DNA of 64,000 nt from Bolinopsis microptera (Eukaryota > Ctenophora > Tentaculata > Lobata > Bolinopsidae): contig NC_087075.1 of assembly GCF_026151205.1 (NCBI RefSeq), positions 12,880,303 through 12,944,302 of the forward strand, given 5' to 3'. Positions within the stretch are counted from its first letter, which is position 1, and every line of letters starts with the position of its first letter. Below the pieces are notes generated by a model that was given only the letters and a program-made list of their open reading frames with translations, ran no database searches and had not been told where the DNA came from. The translations under genes were made by a program, and so were the position numbers. This document shows positions 43,801 through 52,800 of this stretch, in pieces.

Positions 43801-46800
43801 GTTCCCCTCGCATTGGAAATGAGACTGTCTTGCCGAATCTACTGATGGGTCAAAATGTTTTGAACCAAGACGAATCTTTGTTAGACTTAAAGTTCTCTTC
43901 AGATGCTTCACCTGATCCAGAGTTCCTTCCTCCAAGGCAAACCCAAATTCCACCACCTGAACTAGTCCAAGAACTGCTTCCATCAGACAAACCTACTTCA
44001 AAATCAATAGTTCATGAAACCAAGGAATCTGTATCTGGGCTTTTGAGGGGACAAGGATCAGTCAAATCACCCAGTCCACACAATCCCCATTACAAAACAA
44101 ACCCACTATCTTACAGTATAGACATGTCCCTGACTCCACACCCTCCGGTACCGAGAGTCACTGCCTCGCTTGACCTCAGTAAACCTCGTACTGAGGCCAC
44201 CATAACTAACCTTACCAAAGCTAGTCCCCAGGCTGCGAAGGCTGAGTACCGTCGCAAGCGCAAGCTACGTGATGATGTAACACTCGCTAGACAAATATCC
44301 GATGTTTCCCGGAGTACAACTCCTTTACAAAACAAAACAAACCGAGTAACACAAATAAACTGGGATTTCTTTGTCAACGAATTTAAAGACAAATACAGAG
44401 AGTGGAGAGAAATGAGTTTGGCATGGAACGAGCACCCACACCCACCATCCACCGCAAGTTCCAACAGACACACTTCCACCACGCACCCCCAAATAGAGCC
44501 TAGGATCGTGGAAAACAGGTGCTTGGTTGAGAACTACGCGCGCACTGCGCTCATAAACCCAGCGTGTACTGAGGTTTACATGAGGAACTGTAATAACTGT
44601 GAGGTTACTATGGATCAGGGATGTGGGATTGTAAAGCTGCTGTCTTTACAACACTGTGATGGGTGTCTCCTCAATATTGTTAACAGTCAGATAAGGTAAA
44701 TTAAATCTTTTGAAAGTTTTATGTTGGGTTCAAATTTCGTTATACCAAAAACTTCACTTAAATTGCTATAAGTTTCGCATTTTATAACCTAGAACCTCAG
44801 TTTTGGTTTATAACCCCTGATGTGACATGGCGGTAACCATAGTCCTACCTAACCACAGTGTTTTATATTATTATATCATTCATTTTATATTTTAGTTTTT
44901 ATAATTTATTCCATATTATTCATTCATATTTAATTTTTAATTTCAGGTGTTTAGATGTAACCGAGAGTGGGTTATCTCAGCTAGGCAAGGTTCCGGGAGG
45001 GTTAGCTATGTTGGACCTCAGCAGGAACTCCATATCAAGACTCAGCCCTGTTTCCTGTTCTAATCTTGTAAACGTGAGTACAGGGGGCTAACATGCTGTT
45101 TATAATATGTTTAACGTATAGTGTGCTATTAGACCCTGGAAGGATCTTAAACTTATAATACAATTTTAACAATTTCAACCTCAAAGAATCTAGATTTAGA
45201 AAGTTGAGAATATGGCCTCGTACACTCGAAGTTTATCTGGCAAGGTTGCTCATGACAACGGGCTGGTTTGTTCTCTTTGTTGCCACCACTTTGTAAAGAA
45301 GGATTGTCGGGAGAATCAGGAAAATAGCTGATAACACAGTTATCAGAGTTAGAAAATAATTAAATGTTAATTAATTTGTCATTATATTAGCATATACTAT
45401 TTGTTTATAAATTATAGGAGTTTGGATTATGATTGCAGATTAATTTGGGACTCGTCATAGTCTGACCAAATTATCAAGTATTCAGTATTCGGCAGTATTC
45501 GGTAACCGATTACCGTAATCAACCGAATATTCAATCGACCGAATCTCTAGCTATTCGGTCAAACCGAATATCGAAAACCGCTCTCTTTCTCTATTTCTCT
45601 TTTAGCTTGAGACAGAACACATAACACATAACACATAACATATAACACTTAACACACAACACATAACACATAACACATAAAACATAACACATAACACATA
45701 ACGCGCACTGCACACATTAATTTTAATCACGCAACTGACACTCTACTGATCTCATTCGGGCTCAAACATTCTACTGATTATAAATACCTACTGATTATAA
45801 ATACCTCCACAGTTCAGTTATTTAATTTACTTCCTGGGTTTAGTTATTTTGTTTACTGGTGAGTTTGAGTTAACAGCGTTGATCTTTACAACTATTATAT
45901 AACATAATATATAATGCGGATAATTACTTATGTTATTATGCTGATTCCTTATGTAATTATGCAGAATTTCCGCTTGCCTAACGGAATAAGATATGTGTAC
46001 TGAACACTTCAAATACACTCTCTATATTGTACCCTACAAATCGTACATTCTTTACATTGCACAACTGGTACATGACCGCTACCTAATTAATTAGTGTACT
46101 GTTTGGTGTTTACTTGTTACTATTAGACAGGTGTAGTACTAGTTATACCCTCAATATACCTGCCCAGTCTGCAGTCTGTAGTATTCTCAGAGGTTGCTCT
46201 GTGCTGCTCTGTGTTGCTCTGTGTTGCTCTGTGTTGCTATGTGTTGCTCTGTGTTGCTCTGTGTTGCTCTGTGTTGCTCTGTATTGTTCTGTGTTACTCT
46301 GTGTTGGTTTCTCTGTTTTGAAGTATCAAGTGTCTGTAATCTGCTGTTTCGTCATATCTCCATTCAGTCACTAAATTACTTTTCACGCAACTTTAATCTG
46401 CCTGTTTTACTTATCCTGTATTGAACATGTGCCTTTTCATTCTTATACAGGGATACTTCCTGTTCGCTTGTTGCGTATATTTCGGTTTTAATAATTGATA
46501 CAACAACTGATACTGATGTACTAAGTGTTGCTCGGGATATGTCTTGGAATTTAGCAGGATCGGGATAATATGACAGTCCATTATAGTCCATCTTCAATAA
46601 TATACACTGTAATTGAAAGTAAGCGGACCGAGCCACTTAATAACTACCAGTATGGGATGGAGTTAGGATTATGGTTAGGGATAGGGTTATGGTTAGATTA
46701 GGGTCTATGCATATGGTTAGGGTTATGGTTAGGTTAGGGTCTATGGTTAGGGTTATGGTTAGATTAGGGTCTATGGTTAGGGTTATGGTTAGGTTAGGTT

Positions 46801-49800
46801 AGGTTAGGGTCTATGCATATGGTTAGGGTTATGGTTAGGTTAGGGTCTATGGTTAGGGTTATGGTTAGGGTAGGGTCTATGGTTAGGGTAAGCAGTAGTG
46901 GTCCCTTAGGGAGTCTGTCCATCCTTCGTAACTGAACACCTGAATGCCTTGCTCTATTGTAATTTGGAATAGATAAGGATTTGCATTTTGTTTCTTATCA
47001 TATTTACACTGCTACAGCTTCTTATCTTTTTTGAATACCCACACTTTAAATAATCTGCATTGGGTTACCGACTTGCTCAACATTTTCATTTTGCGAAAAG
47101 CTTTTCTGCTTTTCTATTGATGTAGTTCTATTACGATTCTATTAAAATTTCGACATTTGCGGCCAGCTTCTTTCGGTTCATGTCCCCCCCCCCCCCCCCC
47201 CCCCCCTTACTATTATACCAGAACTAACCTAACAACCCCACATCTAGCTACCTAATGTCGTCCCACCGTCACCGCCCCCCAGACGACAGATACGCTCCCC
47301 CCATCTACATTCCAGAGCGACACCTCAACAACCTGCGCCAAGCCTCCAACCTCGCTATAGACATAGGCGGTTCCCTAGCAAAACTAGCTTACTTCTCCAA
47401 TGTGCCGGGTAGAAGGAGGACAGTCTCCCAGGACGGGGTGGTGGAGGAGGGGATTGTTCTGGACGAGGAGTTTAAGAGGGGCAGACTACACTTCGTGAAG
47501 TTTGAGACGAAGCATATCACGAGTCTGACTCATTATATAAAGGATTGTTTGGGGGCTGAGGCTGATGTGGTGGTAGGTCGTACCATCAGGGTGACAGGGG
47601 GAGGAGCCTATAAATACACGGAGTTGTTCGAGAAGGTTCTGGGGCTGACTATCACGAAGGAGGATGAGATGGGGTGTTTGGTTAAGGGGGCTAATTTCCT
47701 GCTCAATAATATCCCCAATGAGGCGTTCTCCTTTAAAAAGAATGCTAATCCGGAGATAACATTCCAGAAAACAGGGTGCGAGTTCCCGTACCTGCTTGTC
47801 AACATTGGCTCTGGAGTCAGCATGTTGAAAGTTCACAGCGATGAGAAGTTCGAGCGAGTAGGGGGGACCGCTATGGGTGGGGGCACATTCTGGGGACTTG
47901 GGTCACTTCTGACAAACGCTCAGGGGTTTGACGAGTTGCTAGCCATGGCAGAAAAAGGGGATTCTAGTACTGTAGACCTGCTTGTTAAAGATATTTACGG
48001 GGGGTCGTACGAAGCGATGGGTCTGCCTGGTGACTTGGTTGCTAGTAGTTTCGGGAAGGCAGCCCGGTCTAGGATAGCTGGGCCAGCTAGAGACCAGGTA
48101 CACGATGCTGACATTGCTAAATCTCTACTTCACCTCATCAGCAATGGTATCGGGCAGATCGCCTACCTCCACGCAAATCTCTACAATTGCGAGAGGATTA
48201 TATTCGGAGGCTTCTTTATCCGGGGCAAAAAGGCAACCATGCACACCATATCATACGCTATAAACTACTGGTCAAAAGGTAAAGTGGAGGCTCTGTTCCT
48301 GCGACATGAGGGCTACTTGGGGGCGGTGGGGGCCTACATGAAGGGGGCTGAATCTAAGGACTTTGCTGGTAAAAACTACGGGGAAAACTTTGCTTTCAGT
48401 GACAGTTTCGAGGTGAATGATGTGATGAGTAAAGCGATCGAGTTTCTGGAGCTTGACAGGCTCGATTTACCGCTGGTAAAGTTCCCATTGATAGAGGGAC
48501 TAGACTACCAGGCAGATCTGATAGATTTAGCGCTGGATACTGACGCCAGACACTACTGGTTAGACATCTTCAAGGACGGTCTGGAGAGGTTCTGTAAGGT
48601 TATCAGGGACGGTGAGTCAAACAGGAACCATATTGACAAGAGGATTATGCTCTTCAAAAAGAAGTTTCTAGAATGTCTAGCCCTGCTACGGAAGAACCCG
48701 TTTGCGTACGGTGTCCTTACAGTCCGTACGTTGTTAGACTGCAGGGAGCAGTTCTTAGCAGAGTTTGATTTCTACGATCCATACCTGAAATTCAAGCAGG
48801 AGGAGAACGAAGCAGCTATCCTTGAACTGCCTGCTCGGCTAGAATTTCTACATACGTTACCGTGGGAGGAGAGGCAAGCTGAGTTAATCAGGGGTATTCT
48901 AGGTGGTAATATTTTCGACTGGGGCTCTTCCGCTGTTGTCAAGATGAATGAGACCAAGCAGATTGACTTCCAGGGAGCATGTGATCTGGTTCAAGGTAGA
49001 CCTTGGTTTGTGGACCACTTGGAACATTGGGTGAAGAGGTTGAAACGGGCGCCGGTTCAGAAAATGATGATATTTGTTGACAACAGTGGGGCTGATATCG
49101 TGTTGGGGATTATTCCCTTCGTGGAGGAGATGTTGAGGATGGGAAGTGAGGTTGTGTTAGCAGCTAACAGTCGCCCCGCTCTTAATGATGTTACCTCTCA
49201 CGAGTTGAGGTTATTGATCCGCAAGATTACACCTATGTCCCCTATTTTCGTTGAGGCTCACAAGAACGATAAGTTGAGGGTGATTGAGAATGGGTTAGGG
49301 TCACCCTGTCTGGATCTGAGCAGGGTTAGCCAGCACATTGCAGACGAGTGTATGGATTGTGATCTGATAGTGATCGAAGGGATGGGGAGGACAATCCACA
49401 CCAACTTTAACAGCTGTTTCCAGAGGGAGAGTTTAAAGTTAGCGGTCATTAAGAACAAGTGGTTGTGCGATAAGTTTAGTTGTCCGATGTTTGCTGCTGT
49501 GTGTAAATATGAAGTTCCTGATACGCAGTGGGGGGCTGATGATTAAGAGGTTGAGAGTCTCTACTTGAGAGTGTCTACTTGAGAGTCTCTACTCGAGAGT
49601 CTTTACTTAAGAGTCTTTACTTAAGAGTCTCGATTTGAGAGTCTCGATTTGAAAGTCTCGATTTGAAAGTCTCTACTTGAGAGTCTCTACTTGAGAGTCT
49701 CTACTTGAGAGTCTCAATTTGAGAGTCTCGATTTGAGAGTCTCTGCTTGAGAGTCTCGATTTGAGAGTCTCGACTTGAGAGTCTCGATTTGAGAGTCTCT

Positions 49801-52800
49801 ACTTGAGACTCATTATATTATGGTTGCAGGTTGAAGTTCTTATATGTTTTAATGATTAGCTATGATTGGCTCATGACTGAAAACTGTTGATCGGTGTTTG
49901 ATATAAATATTTAAATTGTCTGTGTGAGACAGAAAGGGACCCCATTATTATTTATTAAACTAAATTATTAATATTATTATGTTTATGATTATGATTATTT
50001 TCTAGAAGTATTTTATGAATATTGGATGAGAAGTTAAAATTCAAATGATTCAAATGATTCAAACGATTTAATAATTTATTGCTCCTCATATGCTCAATAC
50101 CAATTTTAATAAATGTCTTCTTATTAGTATCTTGTTAAGTATTCTGTGTTTGACTGTCACCTACAAAATATGTACTCTTAAATAATTGGATGATTTTATT
50201 CACACTGAAACCATGTGTTTCAATTTTCTACAGCGCATCCTTAGTTCTCACTACTTGAAGAATTCAAAGAGTTCGAAGAATTTCTTTAGAAAATAATACG
50301 ATGGTTAACAGAACTCTACAACAATCTTCATCAAGACTTACCAATTAGCTAACTTACCAACTAGAATTGAAATTATTGGTTTAACGATATAATATGATAA
50401 ATGTAATGAAATTAACTGATTAATTAATGATTAATTAATTTCAGTTGACGTTGTCGCACAACTGTCTGGTTTCCACTAGAGGACTACAATATCTCCCTAA
50501 CCTAGTGTATCTGGACCTCTCCTACAATAACTTATCTAACGTACAGCATCTAGACAAATGTGGTGCGTTATTTTTATATTATAATTATATTACATAGTAT
50601 TATAATTACATAATATTATTACTAAAATGATATTATTACATATTATTCGAATTTCAGCCTTCCGCGACCCAAAGTTCGCTGTTTTTACTGAAATTTTTAC
50701 CAGTGACCAATCAGTGAGGTCGGCGAGAGTGACACAAGTCGCCATCAATGTACTGGAAGCAGTATATCCGGAGAAAACTTTGATGCAATGAAAATGTTTA
50801 ATAATATTGTTATAATGATATTATTACATATTATTATAATGATATTATTACATATCATTATTATTATTCGAACTCGCAGCCTACTACACCCGTTTTAAAC
50901 TCGTACCTATTAAGTCAGCAAAATAACGTTGTCCTCAAGTTGTAACTCTTACATCTCAGGGTTGTTACAATACCTGGACCTCAAGTTGTAACTCTTACAT
51001 CTCAGGGTTGTTACAATACCTGAACCTCAAGTTGTAACTCTTACATCTCAGGGTTGTTACAATACCTGGACCTCAAGTTGTAACTCTTACATCTCAGGGT
51101 TGTTACAATACCTGGACCTCAAGTTGTAACTCTTACATCTCAGGGTTGTTACAATACCTGGACCTCAAGTTGTAACTCTTACATCTCAGGGTTGTTACAA
51201 TACCTGAACCTGTCCCACAATCAGCTGGTAAATGTACCGAGTCTCAAGAACAACATTCTCCTCACCTCCCTCGACCTCTCTGCTAACGGTACTGTACCGT
51301 TCTAGTGTACCGTTCTAGTGTACCGTTCTAGTGTACCGTTCTACTGTACCTTTCTAGTGTACTGTTCTAGTGTACCGTTCTAGTGTACCGTTCTAGTGTA
51401 CCGTTCTACTGTACCGTTCTAGTGTACCGTTCTAGTGTACCGTTCTAGTGTACCGTTCTATTGTACCGTTCTAGTGTACCGTTCTAGTGTACCGTTCTAG
51501 TGTACCGTTCTAGTGTACCGTTCTAGTGTACCGTTCTAGTGTACCGTTCTACTGTACCGTTCTAGTGTACCGTTCTAGTGTACCGTTCTAGTGTACCGTT
51601 ATACTGTATCTTTCTACTGTACCGTTCTACTGTACCGTTCTACTGTACCGTTCTACTGTACCGTTCTAGTGTACCGTTCTACTGTACCGTTCTACTGTAC
51701 CTTTCTAGTGTACCGTTCTAGTGTACCGTTCTAGTGTACCGTTCTAGTGTACCGTTCTAGTGTACCGTTCTAGTGTACCGTTCTAGTTTCTAGTGTACCG
51801 TTCTAGTGTACCGTTCTAGTTTCTAGTGTTCTGTTCTATTGTGCCTTTAAACAACTCGTCAACTCTGTTACAGTGTTACTTGACTTTCAAGTACCGGGTT
51901 GTGACAACCTCAATTCTGTAACTTTCTTATTTTCAGCTTGAATTCTATAACTTTCTTATTTTCTCTCTCCTTTTCATTTCACTTTCACTTTCACAGTTTT
52001 CACTTTCACTTTCACAGGTTTAACTTCGTTAGACGAGCTATCTGAGTCGTGGTTACCGTGTCTTCAGAAACTGAAACTTGTAGCTAACGGACTCTCTAGT
52101 TTACCAGTGCTCTACAAGATATGTCCTTTGTTGCGGTGGCTGGATGTATCTAATAACATGCTGTTTGATACCCCGGTGGGTCTCTCACTTTCACTTTCAC
52201 TTTCGCTTTTACTTTCAGTTTAATTTTAATTTTTGTTCCAGACATTATGTTTAAAAATAGGGATCACCTTTGCAAGGGGGTGAATGAAGTGGTAAAGTAA
52301 ATATATTATATACACTTGTTTTCCGTCGCAGTCTTGTTAAGTAGTTTCCTGAGATTATGGTGAAAATCAAGAGAATTAAACGAATTAATTCGCGTAAATA
52401 TCGTATCACAAGAGTGCCGTTTCATGGTACATTTTCAAAAACGACTTATTTATCACGTGACTACCTTTTCACGTGATTATATTTGATCACGTGACTATAT
52501 TTGATCACCTGACTACCATTTCACGTGACTATATTTAATCACGGGACTACCATTTCACGTGACTATATTTGATCACGTGACTATATTTGATCACGTGACT
52601 ACCTTTTCACGTGACTATATTTTATCACGTGACTATATTTTATCACGTGACTATATTTGATCACGTGACTATATTTTATCACGTGACTACCATTTCAGGA
52701 GTTTACGGGAAGTTTACAGTTCTGCCAGCTGAGAGAGGCAGTGTGTGACGGTACCGAGCTTAGCCAGGATATCGTTAATGGTAATTGTAATTAGTTAATT

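Noticed and set aside
40830-45073. Reading LRRIQ1 as two genes split by PANK4
   Set aside because: LRR spacing and splice phase continue across intron 8, and both halves match one known protein in order.
46114-46424. Cys/Leu/Val-rich frames
   Set aside because: Translations of the CTCTGTGTTGC simple repeat.
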